From Actinoallomurus spadix (GTDB lineage Bacteria; Actinomycetota; Actinomycetes; Streptosporangiales; Streptosporangiaceae): a stretch of DNA of 64,000 nt. The stretch is taken from positions 16,467 through 80,466 of the forward strand of contig NZ_JAMXMX010000031.1 in the NCBI RefSeq assembly GCF_024055725.1. Reading direction: 5' to 3'. Of the stretch, positions 17,807-28,600 are shown piece after piece. The notes beneath the pieces are model-generated. The model had not been told where the DNA came from, searched no databases, and saw only the letters and a program-made list of their open reading frames with translations. How positions within the stretch are numbered: position 1 is the first letter of the stretch; every line of letters starts with the position of its first letter. Position numbers and translations under genes: made by a program.

Positions 17807-19342
17807 TCAGGCCGGCACGGTCGCGTTCTGGGCGGCGAAGAACGCCCGCAGCGGCGCGCGGTGCGTGTCCGGTGAGTCCCACTCGTTCTCGAGGTTCTCG
17901 GTGATGTGGTGGGTGGCGACGAGTTCCCCGCCCCGGTAGTGCCGCACGATCGGGTGGAGGTAGTGACCCTCGTCCGCCCGGCCGGCGTCGCTCTGTGAGA
18001 TGCGGCGGACCGAGATGTCGAACGGGTCGTGCTTGTCGTGGTCCGGGCCGTAGTCCAGCGTGATCCGATAGTGGTCGGGCAGGTCGACGTGGTCGAACGG
18101 CATCTCCTCCAGGTACCGCGCGTCGTTCCCGTCGATGGCGATCACGTCGGCGAGGAAGCCGAACTGCTGCCACAGCGCCGACGTGCGGTTGACGCGTTCG
18201 AGCACCGCGTCGGCGAGCGCGTCGGGAGTGTTCGGCAGGGCCCGGTGCGGCCACTCCACGTCCTCGTACCTGCTCTCCAGGATCCGGTGCAGGGCGCGCA
18301 CGCTGTACCGGAAGCCGTGGATGAACCCGCTCGTCCCCTTCTTGAAGTCACGGGACTGGGTGATGGTCCCGGCGAAGTACAGGTCGGGGACGTTCACCGA
18401 CTCCCACGCCGTCGTCAGGGAGGGGAACCGGTCGCGGATGATCAGCTCGGGCCGGCACGTCTCGTCGAAGATGGAGGCGTCGAAGCGGAAGCCGGTGCAC
18501 ACGATCACCCGGTCGTACGGCACGTCCTTGGTGACCTCGTCCGCGCGGGCGAAGCTCACGGTGACGAGGTAACCGCCGTCGTCCCGCCGCTCGATGTTCT
18601 TGACGGTCCCGTCGAGGATCGCGTTCTGCGCCTTCAGCTGGTAGCTGTCGAGGAAGTTGTTGTTGACCGCGCGCAGGTGCCCGACGAAGTGCGTCTGCCA
18701 CGCCAGCCGTACGGAGTGCGGCCCCGCGACGTGGATCACCGCGGCCTTCTCGATCAGGTTGTCCGCGGTCTCGAACGCCGAGTTGCCCTTGCCGAGGATC
18801 AGCACCCGCTGGTCGGTGAAGTCCGCCGGGTCCACCGACACGTCCGTGTACAGCTCCGCCGTCTCGATGCCGGGGATCGGCGGGACGTACGGCTGCGAGG
18901 GCCCGGTCGCCGCGATCACCCGCCGGGCCCGGTGCACGTCCCCGTTCGCGGTGCGCACGCCGAAGCCCTCGTCGTCGCGGGTGACGTGGACGACCCGGCT
19001 GTCGCAGGCGATCCGCAGCTTCGTCGCCTCGGCGAAGTCGCTCAGGTAGCGCACCATCTCGTCGGCGGGCGGGAAGTACCGCTCGCTGTAGCGGGTGAAC
19101 AGCAGTTCCGGGTCGTCGGACAGGAGCGAGTTCCAGTCCATCCGCAGGTTCAGCTCCGGGTCGGTCCACCCGGTGTGCACCTTGTTGTTGGAGATCAGCA
19201 TCCGGTGCCGGGGGAATGTCCTGAAGAAGTGGCCGGGAGTCGGCCCGGCCTCGAGGATCAGGTAGTCGCGGCCCGCCTTCTCCAGCAGGTATCCGAGCTG
19301 CAGCCCGGCAGGTCCCGCTCCGATAACCAGGTAGTCCTTCAC
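17807..19342 (-). CDS. FAD/NADPH-dependent flavin monooxygenase
   Basis: 511 residues. The FAD dinucleotide fold G-A-G-P-A-G-L-Q is at residues 8-15 and a second, NAD(P)H-type G-K-G-N-S-A-F-E-T is near the middle; the ATG-like motif V-I-V-C-T-G-F-R-F-D closes the fold. This matches class B flavin monooxygenases and FOXRED2-like proteins. The C-terminal 100 residues are His/Asp-rich and not part of the usual fold. It is the first gene of the four-gene operon (monooxygenase, FMN oxidase, P450, MFS), so the promoter should lie just upstream. N- or S-oxygenation is possible; the substrate is unknown. Confidence 0.9.
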   Translation of the reverse strand: MKDYLVIGAGPAGLQLGYLLEKAGRDYLILEAGPTPGHFFRTFPRHRMLISNNKVHTGWTDPELNLRMDWNSLLSDDPELLFTRYSERYFPPADEMVRYLSDFAEATKLRIACDSRVVHVTRDDEGFGVRTANGDVHRARRVIAATGPSQPYVPPIPGIETAELYTDVSVDPADFTDQRVLILGKGNSAFETADNLIEKAAVIHVAGPHSVRLAWQTHFVGHLRAVNNNFLDSYQLKAQNAILDGTVKNIERRDDGGYLVTVSFARADEVTKDVPYDRVIVCTGFRFDASIFDETCRPELIIRDRFPSLTTAWESVNVPDLYFAGTITQSRDFKKGTSGFIHGFRYSVRALHRILESRYEDVEWPHRALPNTPDALADAVLERVNRTSALWQQFGFLADVIAIDGNDARYLEEMPFDHVDLPDHYRITLDYGPDHDKHDPFDISVRRISQSDAGRADEGHYLHPIVRHYRGGELVATHHITENLENEWDSPDTHRAPLRAFFAAQNATVPA

Positions 19343-19484
19343 CGCGTCACCTCAGTCGTTCGATCAGGGGTCGGACGCGGCAAGCATGGGCTCGCGAATC
19401 TCAAAACTTCTTCAGAGGCGGCCCGGCCGTGTCCGCTCCCGGCCATCGGGAAACCGAAGGCGTCGCGCGGAGCGTCCTCCCGGT

Positions 19485-19979
19485 ATGCGGGTCAGGACGC
19501 TCGTCATGGGCCTCACGCTCGCGGCGACCGGCTGCGGCGTGGGCCCGAACTGCGCCGCGATCCTCCGGGCCTCGGCCGTCGTCTTCATCGTCGAGGGGGA
19601 TCGGCCGGCGGAGGCCGGCGGCACGGTGACCGTGTGGGCATGCGTCGGCGACGTGTGCCGGACGTTCTTCGACCTGCCCGCGACCGGCGACCTCAGGGTG
19701 CTCGTGGCGAACCCGCGCCTGACGAGACCCGTCACCGTGCCCGTCGCCCTGCGCGTCTACCGCTCCGGGAACCGCCTGGTCTTCGCCGGCACCCGCCGGG
19801 TCCGTCTCCGGCGGGATTCGCCCCACCCGGGCCTCTGTGACACCGGCATCTACACGGCGACGCTCGTGGCGTCGAGATCCGGCGGCCTCCGGATCGCGCC
19901 GACACCGCAGCCACCGACCCCCGGCCTGGTCACTCCGGCCCCGAGCCGGCGGCGCCATGGGACTCCCGGGCGGCGATGA
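19485..19979 (+). CDS. Putative lipoprotein
   Basis: 164 residues from an ATG chosen because it starts a lipoprotein signal: basic M-R-V-R-T, a hydrophobic core and lipobox A-T-G-C at residues 14-17. The mature part has several further cysteines, an immunoglobulin-like beta pattern and a Pro/Arg tail. It should be anchored outside the membrane. No family recognised. Its 3' end overlaps the convergent HxlR remnant by 50 bp. Confidence 0.6.
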   Translation: MRVRTLVMGLTLAATGCGVGPNCAAILRASAVVFIVEGDRPAEAGGTVTVWACVGDVCRTFFDLPATGDLRVLVANPRLTRPVTVPVALRVYRSGNRLVFAGTRRVRLRRDSPHPGLCDTGIYTATLVASRSGGLRIAPTPQPPTPGLVTPAPSRRRHGTPGRR

Positions 19980-20298
19980 GCGGGCCGATCACCCGCGTGC
20001 CTTGGCCGACGCCCCCGCCCGGCCCGGGGAGCTGGGTCGTGTTGTGCACGGTGAGCGGCTCGCCGCAGTGCGCGCAGGCGGGTACCGCATGGGTGTCGTG
20101 TCCGCAGTCGAGATGGTGGATGCGAGCCGGTGGTCCGGCGGGCTCGGCGTACCAGCGGTCGCCCCAGTTCATCAGGGCGAGCAGCACGGGGTACAGCTCC
20201 TCCCCCTTCCTCGTCGCACGGTAGTCGTCGCGCGGCGGGTGCTCCTGGTAACGATCGCGGACGAGGACCCCCTCCTCGACGAGGCGGCGCTGAGCGAG
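19930..20298 (-). pseudogene. Truncated HxlR-family regulator, C-terminal part
   Basis: Reading the minus strand from about 20298 gives the end of an HxlR winged-helix regulator: R-L-V-E-E-G-V-L, R-Y-Q-E-H-P-P-R, Y-R-A-T-R-K-G-E-E-L, A-L-M-N-W-G-D-R-W, then a Cys/His tail (C-G-H and C-A-H-C-G). The N-terminal HTH helices, with the start, are gone. The break coincides with the point where a truncated methyltransferase begins on the other strand. An ATG at 20187 could start an 85-codon frame, but that would lack all DNA-binding residues. Confidence 0.8.
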
Positions 20299-20862
20299 TG
20301 CGGCTTCGACGTCACCGCCGTCGACCCGTCACCCACCGCGACCGCCCTGGCACGGGAGAGGAGCGGCGCCGGCCGTGTTCTCTACGAGACGGCCGCGGCC
20401 GAGGACCTCGGACACGAGGACGGGGCGTTCGACCTCGCCTATTACGCGGACACGTTCGAGGTGACATCCGACCTCGACCGCGTCGTCGAGCAGGCCGCAC
20501 GCGTCCTGCGGCCCGGCGGAGTGCTGTGCTACGACACCGTGACCCGGACGGTGCCGTCACGGATCGTCTATCTCGGCGCCTTCCAGGGCATCCCGCAGAC
20601 CCGCATCATGCCCCGTGGCCGATACGCCGCCGCACGCCTGCGCCCACCCGCCGAACTGGCCCGCGTGTTCGAGCGTCACCACCTGCGCAACGAGGACGTC
20701 TGCGGTTTCAAACCGGCACGCCCGCGCGACCTGGTGACCGCGGTACTCGCCCGTCGGCGCGGCCGCATCACCGACGATGACATCGCCGCCGCGTGCCCGT
20801 TCGTGCTGGACCCGGACCACCGCCCCGCCGTCACCTACCTCGGGCACGCCCGCAAGCGGTGA
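20290..20862 (+). pseudogene. Truncated UbiG-like SAM methyltransferase, C-terminal part
   Basis: From about 20290 the plus strand reads as a class I methyltransferase starting in mid-fold: C-G-F-D-V-T-A-V-D-P-S-P (the acidic SAM-ribose strand), A-A-A-E-D-L, F-D-L-A-Y-Y-A-D-T-F-E, R-V-L-R-P-G-G-V-L and a UbiG/Coq3-like D-T-V-T-R-T-V-P-S tail. Motif I, the glycine loop that should come about 20 residues earlier, is missing; codons upstream belong to the antisense HxlR remnant. The gene has lost its N-terminus and cannot bind SAM as it stands. Confidence 0.78.
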
Positions 20863-20949
20863 GCCGGCGGACGCCCATGCGCCTCACTGTCACGAACCGG
20901 TCATGCCACGTAATTGCCAATGGGTGATCTTGAGGGTAAAGGTGGCGTC

Positions 20950-21798
20950 ATGTCGCGTCACATGCACTTCGTTGGAAGCCTGCCGCCGGACGTGTGCGGT
21001 ACCCCTCGCCAGGCCATGGAGTGGATCACCGGCCGGGTCGGCGGCCACCGGCTGACCGCGCTGCCCTGCGACCTCGACCCCGACTGGATCGTCGCCTACC
21101 TGCGGAACATCGCCGCGCGGCCGGCGTTCGAGATGAAGCGGCCCGGCGAGTACACCGGTTACGAGGACATGCGCCGGTACGGCGTCCGGCGCGGCCACGA
21201 GCTCCAGCCCGCGGACGTGTCTATGGACCGAGAGGACGCGCTACGCGAGATGCTGGAGGCGTTCCGCGCGCTGCGCGCCGAACGCCCCGAGCTCGCGGAC
21301 GTCCGCCTGCAGCTCAGCCTGCCGAACCCGCTCGACCTCGCGATCTTCGTGTTCGAGGGCCGGCCGTGGCTGGCGCTGCGGTACCTGCCGGTGTTCACCC
21401 GGGCGCTCGTCGAAGAGGTGACCGCCTTCGCCCCCGTCGGAGGCCGGGACGTCGTCTGGCAGTTGGAGACACCGTCCGTCCTGGTGGGCATGGACATGGC
21501 GAAACGGCTCCCGGGCGGCCGGTCCCTCGCCGCGCGGCTGCTCGCCCGCCAGGTCGCCGGCCTGCTCACCCGCCTCCCCGCCGAGACGGACGTGATCCTG
21601 CACCTGTGCTACGGCAACCTCGGCAACACCGAACTCGTCGCACCCCGCGACCTCGGGCCGGCCGTGACGTACCTCAATCACCTGGCTCCCGCGCTCCGCC
21701 GCCACGGCCTGCGGCCTGGGACGCCACACCACCGAGCAGGCCGCGAAGGCGGTCGAGGCGATGGCCGCAGCGGCCGACGCGGTCTCGCGCTGACCTGA
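20950..21798 (+). pseudogene. MetE/UROD-like protein with internal deletion and frameshift
   Basis: The ATG at M-S-R-H-M-H-F-V-G-S-L-P opens a frame resembling the methionine-synthase-like/UROD barrel superfamily (G-S-L-P-P, then P-N-P-L-D-L, H-L-C-Y-G-N-L-G). After the codons for L-R-R-H-G-L-R near 21715 the frame turns Arg/Gly-rich, while the +1 frame reads L-G-R-H-T-T-E-Q-A-A-K-A-V-E-A-M and stops at 21793, exactly the kind of C-terminal helix expected. The simplest reading is an out-of-frame internal deletion that removed part of the barrel. A second copy of the end of such a gene lies at 31317-31355. Confidence 0.7.
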
Positions 21799-21964
21799 GA
21801 CCGGGCGCCGTCCCGTCAGGACGGCGCCCGGGCCAGCAGGTCCTCCATCACCGCCAGCTGCTCATCCGGGTGCGTCCGCATCGCCCACAGCACGTGCGCC
21901 GCGCCCAGCGCCCATACCCGGCCCAGGTTGAGCGGCGTCCGCCTCTCGCGCGGCTTGGCGGTGA
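21755..21964. repeat. Left direct repeat flanking the PKS island
   Basis: This segment matches the right copy (31317-31554) base for base apart from scattered substitutions, one single-base gap in the spacer and one 27-bp deletion. It holds, in order, the last 13 codons of the MetE-like gene, a hairpin and the end of an LLM oxidoreductase gene on the minus strand. Similarity stops abruptly after GCGGTGA. Both copies have the same orientation. Confidence 0.88.
21801..21831. terminator. Bidirectional hairpin terminator, left copy
   Basis: A perfect 13-bp stem (CCGGGCGCCGTCC / GGACGGCGCCCGG) with loop CGTCA lies between the convergent ends of the MetE-like gene and the LLM remnant. The same hairpin, with two G-U wobbles, recurs in the right repeat. 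Confidence 0.75.
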
Positions 21965-21966
21965 CG
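21816..21966 (-). pseudogene. Remnant of LLM F420-type oxidoreductase, C-terminus only
   Basis: On the minus strand the final 50 or so codons match the end of the intact LLM gene at 31379-32284: R-E-R-R-T-P-L, A-L-G-A-A-H-V-L-W-A-M-R-T, D-E-Q-L-A-V and a terminal A-P-S before the same stop. Nine codons present in the intact gene are missing in frame. Nothing upstream resembles the rest of the enzyme. Confidence 0.85.
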
Positions 21967-22668
21967 AGAATTGGCTGGACCGCACATCGAACTGGACGCG
22001 ACCCACGCGATCGACGGCCGGCATATCAGGGCCGTCGCCTTCCAGGCGTGCGCCTGGAGTGCGTCCGGCGCGTCCTGGGCGGGGCCGGTGCCGGCGGCAG
22101 AGCGCTCGTCGTCGAGGTAACGCTATGTCGCCTCCTGTCGGCCCTGGAGACGCGCTGGTGATGCGGACCCGGGCGACCGCCTCGTCGCCAGGGTGCCGGC
22201 CCTCACGTGCGGCCAGTAAGCAAAACGGTCATAAGAGTCGAAATCGGACTAATTGCATGGATCATAACGTGACCGCCAGGAAGTATATAAAGAGTGCATG
22301 GGGGTGCTTGATCGACATGATCGACGGGAGTAGCATCAATCGCGCTTCTCGTTCGCGGGAAGTGGTCACGTCAGTCAGTCTTGAATGATCGGCAGTTCCC
22401 TGGACATCAATGCATCGTTGACTCGATGCGGTTCTGAGTCATCGCATCGGTTAACTCCGCAGTCATCATCCGGCTGAAAGCCGCGCCCTCTCGTTGATCA
22501 CGAGTTCCTGTCGACCATCGGTGGTTCACTGCCGCCGTCACATGGTCATGAGGTTCCGCCGGTCGGTGCGCGTCCGCGACTGCCACGACGCGCTGCTCTC
22601 CGTCATTCTCCGGTTCCGCATGGACGGCGGATCACAGTCCGTCTCCAAACCGCAGTAGGAAGATCTCC
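21967..22668. other. Gene-free leader of the PKS island, lower GC
   Basis: About 700 bases without a supported gene. From about 22200 the base composition turns clearly A/T-richer than the flanks (for example AAGTATATAAAGAG near 22280), which suits a promoter for the PKS gene and a foreign origin. A 43-codon frame at 22257-22388 is open but resembles nothing known and has no good ribosome-binding site. No insertion-sequence ends seen. Confidence 0.5.
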
Positions 22669-25600
22669 TTGCACGCACTCACGCACGAAGCCGACGTGAC
22701 CGCCCTGCGGCCCGGACCACAGTCGGCCGGTGATGACGCCGATGGGGCCGTTCGGTCCGCTCCCATAGCGCTGATCGGAATCGGCTGCCGCTTCCCCGGC
22801 GGGATCGAGGATCCGCGTGGCTTCTGGGAGCTGCTCGCATCCGGTACGGATGCCATCGGTGACATCCCCCCGGATCGTTGGCACGCCGACGCCTTCTTCG
22901 ACCCCGACCCGGGGACGCCGGGCCGCATGATCGTCCGTCAGGGCGGCTTCCTGCGCTCGCCCATCGACCGCTTCGATGCCGGATTCTTCGGCATGACGCC
23001 GAGAGAGGCCGCCGCGCTCGATCCGCAGCAGCGGCTCTTGCTCGAGGTCACCTGGGAGGCGTTCGAGGACGCCGGGCTCCCCCCGAGTTCGACCGCGGGA
23101 GCCGACGTCGGAGCCTACATCGGTGGGTTCACCTTCGACGCCGCGACCCTGCAGCTGTCTGACGCGAACCGGGACCTGGTCAGCGGCTCCACGCCGACCG
23201 GAGTGAGCATGACCATGCTGGCGGCGCGACTGTCGTACGCCTTCGACTGGCGTGGGCCGTCGCTGACCATGGACACCGCTTGCTCTTCGTCACTGGTGGC
23301 GTTCCACCAGGCGTGTGCGGCGCTGGCGCGCGGCGAGTGCGACCTTGCGGTGGCCGGTGGCGTGAACGTGATGACCAATCCGGTCACGACGATCCTGATG
23401 TCGAAGGGGCAGTTCCTGTCCCCGGACGCCCGCTCCAGGTCGTTCGACCACCGGGCCAATGGTTACGCACGCGGTGAAGGCGCGGGCATCGTCCTGCTCA
23501 AGCCGCTCGCCGCCGCCGAGCGCGACGGCGACCACATCTACGCCGTGGTGCGCGGGTCCGCCGTGAACCAGGACGGCCGCACCCCTGGGATCACGGTGCC
23601 CAACGCCGAAGCGCAACGTGCCGTGATCCGGCAGGCGTGCCGGGTCGCCGGAATCCATCCCGCCTCGGTCGGCTACTACGAGGCGCACGGTACGGGCACC
23701 CCCGTGGGGGATCCCATCGAAGCCACGGCGATCGGTGACGTGCTCGACGGCTCGGAGCGGACGCACTGGATCGGCTCGGTGAAGTCCAACATCGGTCACA
23801 CCGAGGCGGCGGCCGGCGTGGCAGGGGTGATCAAGGCGAGCCTGTGCCTCGAACGCGGCGTCATCCCGCCGAACCTCCATTTCGAGCGGCCCAATCCCAG
23901 CATCCCGTTCGACAGGTTGCCGCTTCGAGTGCCCACGGAGATGGTCCCGTTCCCCGACCATGGGGGACCACGACGGGCGGGCGTCAACTCCTTCGGATTC
24001 GGCGGCACGAATGCGCACGTCATCCTCGAGCAGGCCTCCCGCGGCCCGTCCACCACGCGGCAGGAGACCGATGATGGGTCCCCGCGGCTGCTGGTCCTGT
24101 CGGCGCGCAGCCAGGAGGCCCTGCGGGCGCTCGTCGACGCGTACGCGGCGATGCTGGAGGCCCCGGAGGCACCGGCCCTGAGCCGGGTGTGCCGGGCGGC
24201 CGCCCGGCAGCGAGAGCATCACCCCCTGCGGACGTTCGTCGTGGCCGGTGACCCGGCGGAGGCGGCGAAGGAACTGCGGAGGCTGGACGTCGCTCCACGC
24301 CGCGCGGCGCGGGGTGGAGCGGCCTTCGTCTACACCGGCATGGGGCCACAGTGGTGGGGGATGGGCCGTGAGCTGCTCCGCGAGGAGCCCCGCTTCGCCC
24401 AAGTCGTCGCCGAGTGCGACGAGATACTGGCACGCTTCGGGCTGTCGATCGCCGAAGAGCTGATGCGCGAGGAAGCGGAGTCTCGGCTGACCCGGACCTT
24501 GTACGCGCAGGTCGCCAATTTCGTGGTGCAGGTGGGACTGACCGCGCTGTGGCGTGACCGGGGGATCGTGCCCACGGTGATCGTGGGCCATAGCGTCGGC
24601 GAGGTGGCCGCCGCCTACGCGGCGGGCGTCTACTCGCTGGAGGACGCGCTGACGATCGGCTTCCACCGCGCGAACCTGCAGGCACGGCTCGCCGGCCGCG
24701 GCACCATGGCCGCGGTGGACGTACCGGCGGACACCGCGCGGTCCTTCCTCATCGACGGGGTCGACGTGGCCGCGATCAACAGCGCGAGCGCGACGACCCT
24801 GTCCGGCGACCCGGACGCCATGAGCGTCGTGACGGAACGGCTGGAGGCGTCCGGCGCGACCGTGAGGGCGCTGCGGGTCGAGGTGGCGTACCACAGCCAT
24901 CAGATGGACGAGATCCGTGAGCCGCTCCTCACGGCGCTCCGGGGGATCCGCCCGGGCGCGGCTCGGATTCCGCTCCTGTCGACGGTGACGGGTGAGCATG
25001 TGACCGGGACCGAACTGGACGCCGAGTACTGGTGGCGGAACGTACGTCAACCGGTCCTGTTCGCCGCGGCTTTGCGGCGACTGCTGACGTCGGCGCCCGG
25101 GATCATCCTGGAGATCGGGCCGCACCCGGTCCTGGCGTCGGCGATCGACGAGGCGCTGGCCGAGCGCGGCGATGACCTGGTCAGGCTCGCCTCGCAGCGC
25201 CGGGACCGCCCGCAGCGCCGGCATCTGCTGGAGACCCTCGGGAACATGTACGCGGCCGGCGCCGAGCCCGACTGGGAACGCGTCCATCCCGGTCCGCGCG
25301 AACACCTCGACTTGCCGCGCTATCCCTGGCAGCGAGAGCACCACTGGGTCGAGTCGGCGGAGTCCCGGACGGCGCGGCTGGGCGCCGGCGGTCCGCGGCT
25401 GGCCGGGCGGCCCGTCCCGGCCGCCACGCCGACCCGGGACGTCGAACTCTCGGCGGCCGAGTTCCCGTACCTCGCCGACCATCGGATCGGGCGGACCGTG
25501 ATCTTCCCCGGCTCGGGGTACCTCGAGGCGGCGCTGGCTATGTTCTCCGGCGACGAACCCTGTTGTTCCCTCGAGGACGTGATCTTCCACCGCCCGCTGG

Positions 25601-28600
25601 CTCTTCAGCCGTCCACGCTCGCGACGCTCCGAATCGGTTATGACCCCGTACGACGTCTCGTGACGCTGCACAGCCGCGGGCAGGGCGATGATGCCACCTG
25701 GACCCTGCACGCACAGATGCGTCATCCGGACCTGGCCCGACCACGGTCACCGCGGCCACGCACCGAGGGGCCGGCGGATCTGACACGGTCGCTACCGGAG
25801 TACGGCCATGACGAGGTGTACGCGCTCCTGGACGGCAGCGACCTGTCGTACGGTCCGGCGTTCCGCGCGGTCGACCGGTTGTGGTGCCGGGAGGAGACCG
25901 GGGAGGTATTCGCCGAGCTCAGGGTCGACACCGTCGACCCCGAGGGGTATCGCCTGCATCCGGCGCTTCTGGACGCCGCCCTGCAAGCGATGATCGCCGG
26001 TGCCCTGCAACTGGCGGGCGGCGTACAGGCCGCCACCTACGTGCCGGCGCGCATCGCCGAGCTCCGTTTCTTCCGTTCACCGGGAAGGCGACTGTGGCTG
26101 CACGGGCGGGACCGCCGCAGCATGGTCGCCGGGCGGCTCGAATGCGACCTGACGCTCATCACCGACGACGGCGAGGTGGTCGCGGAGGTGATCGGGCTGC
26201 GTGCGCAGCGACTGGCCGAGGACGGTTCTCAGCAGCGCACCCGGCCGGAGGAAACGTACTACGAGCATCTGTGGCGTCCTGAAACGCTCGATGCCACCGG
26301 CGGCGCCGAGGGCACCTGGATCGTCGTCGGTTCGTCCACGATGGGCGAGGGACTGGCGCACGGGCTGAGCGAGCGGGGTGGCACCGTCCTGCGCGCCGAG
26401 CCGGGGGAGGAGGACTGGCTCGAGCGGGTCGTGGCAGGCGTCTCAGGCACCTCAGGCGGATCGCCGTGTCGCGGGGTGGTCTATGTTCACGACCCCGCGG
26501 ACGACCCGACGGCGGATGACACGCAGGTGTGCTCGTCAGTGGCCACCCCGCTGCGGCTGGTGCAGGCACTGCCGGCCGTCGCCGTGCCGCTGTTCCTCAT
26601 CACCTCCGGCGCGCAGAGCGTCGACGCCGGTGACGCCACGACCGATCCGTTCGCCGCGGCCCTGTGGGGGTTCGGCCGGGTGGTCGACGCCGAGCGGCCG
26701 GAGCTGCGCTGCCGGCTCATCGACGTGGACTCCGGGGCGTGCGGCGGCGCCGGCCGCGTCGCCGAGTCGGTGCTCGACGAGCTCGCCCATGACGGTCTGG
26801 AGGAGGTCGCGCTGCGCGGCGGCACCCGGTACGTCCGCAGGCTCGAGCGCGCCGGCGCGCGGTCCCCGATGCACCACGTGAGCACCCGTACCGATGCCAC
26901 GCCGGTACGCCTTCGCGTCAGTGAGCCCGGCGTCGACGGCCTCCGATTCGCCGCCGGCGCTCGGCGGGCCCCGGGGCCCGCCGAGGTCGAGATCGAGGTC
27001 GCCTACGTCGGGCTCAATTTCAAAGATGTTCTGAAGGCGACGGGGCTCATGTCTCCGGAGGCGATGGAGGGCAGCCTCTCGCAGGAGACACTCGGCCTGG
27101 AGTGCTCGGGTACCGTCGTGCGCGTCGGGGAGGCCGTGACGGACCTGCGGCCCGGGGACGAGGTGTTCGCGCACGGCCGCGATCTGTTCGCCTCCCACGT
27201 GACGCTCGACGCGGTCCGTGTCGTCAAGAAGCCGGCGGCGCTGTCCCTGGCGCAGGCCGCGTCGCTCCTGCCGGCGGTCACCGCCTACCTGTCCCTGGTT
27301 CGCCTCGCCGGAGTACGCAAGGGAGATCGGGTCCTCATCCACTCGGCCAGCGGCGGCGTCGGGCTGGCCGCCGTGCGGATCGCCACTCGGCTCGGCGCGG
27401 AGGTGTATGCGACCGCGGGCAGTGAGGAGCGCCGGGAGTTCCTGCGCCGGGAGGGCGTGGCCGGGGTGTCCGACTCCAGGTCGACGTCGTTCGCCGACGA
27501 CATCCTCCGCTGGACCGGCGGCGCCGGTGTCGACGTCGTCATCAACGCGCTGGCCGGGGAGATGCTGCACAAGAGCGTCGGCCTGTTGCGCCCGTTCGGA
27601 CGCTTCGTGGAACTGGGCAAGGCCGATATCGCCGCTGACCACCCCCTGGGCCTCGCCCCCTTCCACCGCGCGTTGTCGTTCCATGCGTTCGACTACGACC
27701 GGATGATGCTGCTGGAGCCCGAGCTCGTTCGTGATTGCATGCGCGAGCTGGCCGATCTCTACGAGAAGGAGACGTTCGCTCCGCTCCCGGTCACCGAGGT
27801 ACCCGCTGGAGAGGTGGACGTGGCGTTCCGGATGATGGCGCGCCGCGACCACATCGGCAAGATCGTCGTGCGCGTCGCAGGGGAACCGGTGACGGTGCCG
27901 GCGTCGACCATCCAGGACTCGCCGATCCGGCCCGACGCCACCTACCTGATCACCGGGGGCCTGGGCGGCCTGGGCCGCACCGTCGCGCGCTGGCTGGCCG
28001 ACCGCGGCGCCCGGCACCTCGTACTCCTCGGCCGGCACGGCCTCGCCACGCCCGAGGCCGAGCAGGTGGTGACCGAGCTGACCGGCGAGGGAGTCGAGGT
28101 CCGCGTCCAACAGGCCGACGTCGCCGACGGCGACCTGATGAAGCGCGTCCTCGGCCGGATCCGGGCCGAAATGCCGCCCATCCGCGGCATCGTCCACGCC
28201 GCGGCGGACTTCGACGACGTGGTGCTCTCGGAGACCGACGCCACGCGCCTGATCACGGCGACCAAGCCGAAGGCCGACGGTGCCTGGCACCTGCATCAGG
28301 AGACGCAGGCGGAAAGTCTCGACTTCTTCGTGCTCTTCTCATCGGTAGCGGCGCAGATCGGAGCCGCGGCGGCCGGCGCCTACGCGACCGCCAACGAATT
28401 CCTCAACGCCCTGGCACGTTACCGGCACGCCCGCGGTCTGCCGGCCATCAGCGTCGGCTGGGGAATGATCGATGAGGTCGGTGTGGCGGTCAGCCGGAAC
28501 GGCGCCGTAGGGGACGTCCTTCGCCGCAACGGCCACATCGGCATGCCGCCCGAGCGGCTGGTGACCGAACTCGAGACGCTGCTGCGAACCCGTCCCGTCG

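Noticed and set aside
22257..22388. A 43-codon frame in the island leader
   Set aside because: No ribosome-binding site, no recognisable protein pattern, and it lies in an A/T-rich probable promoter region.
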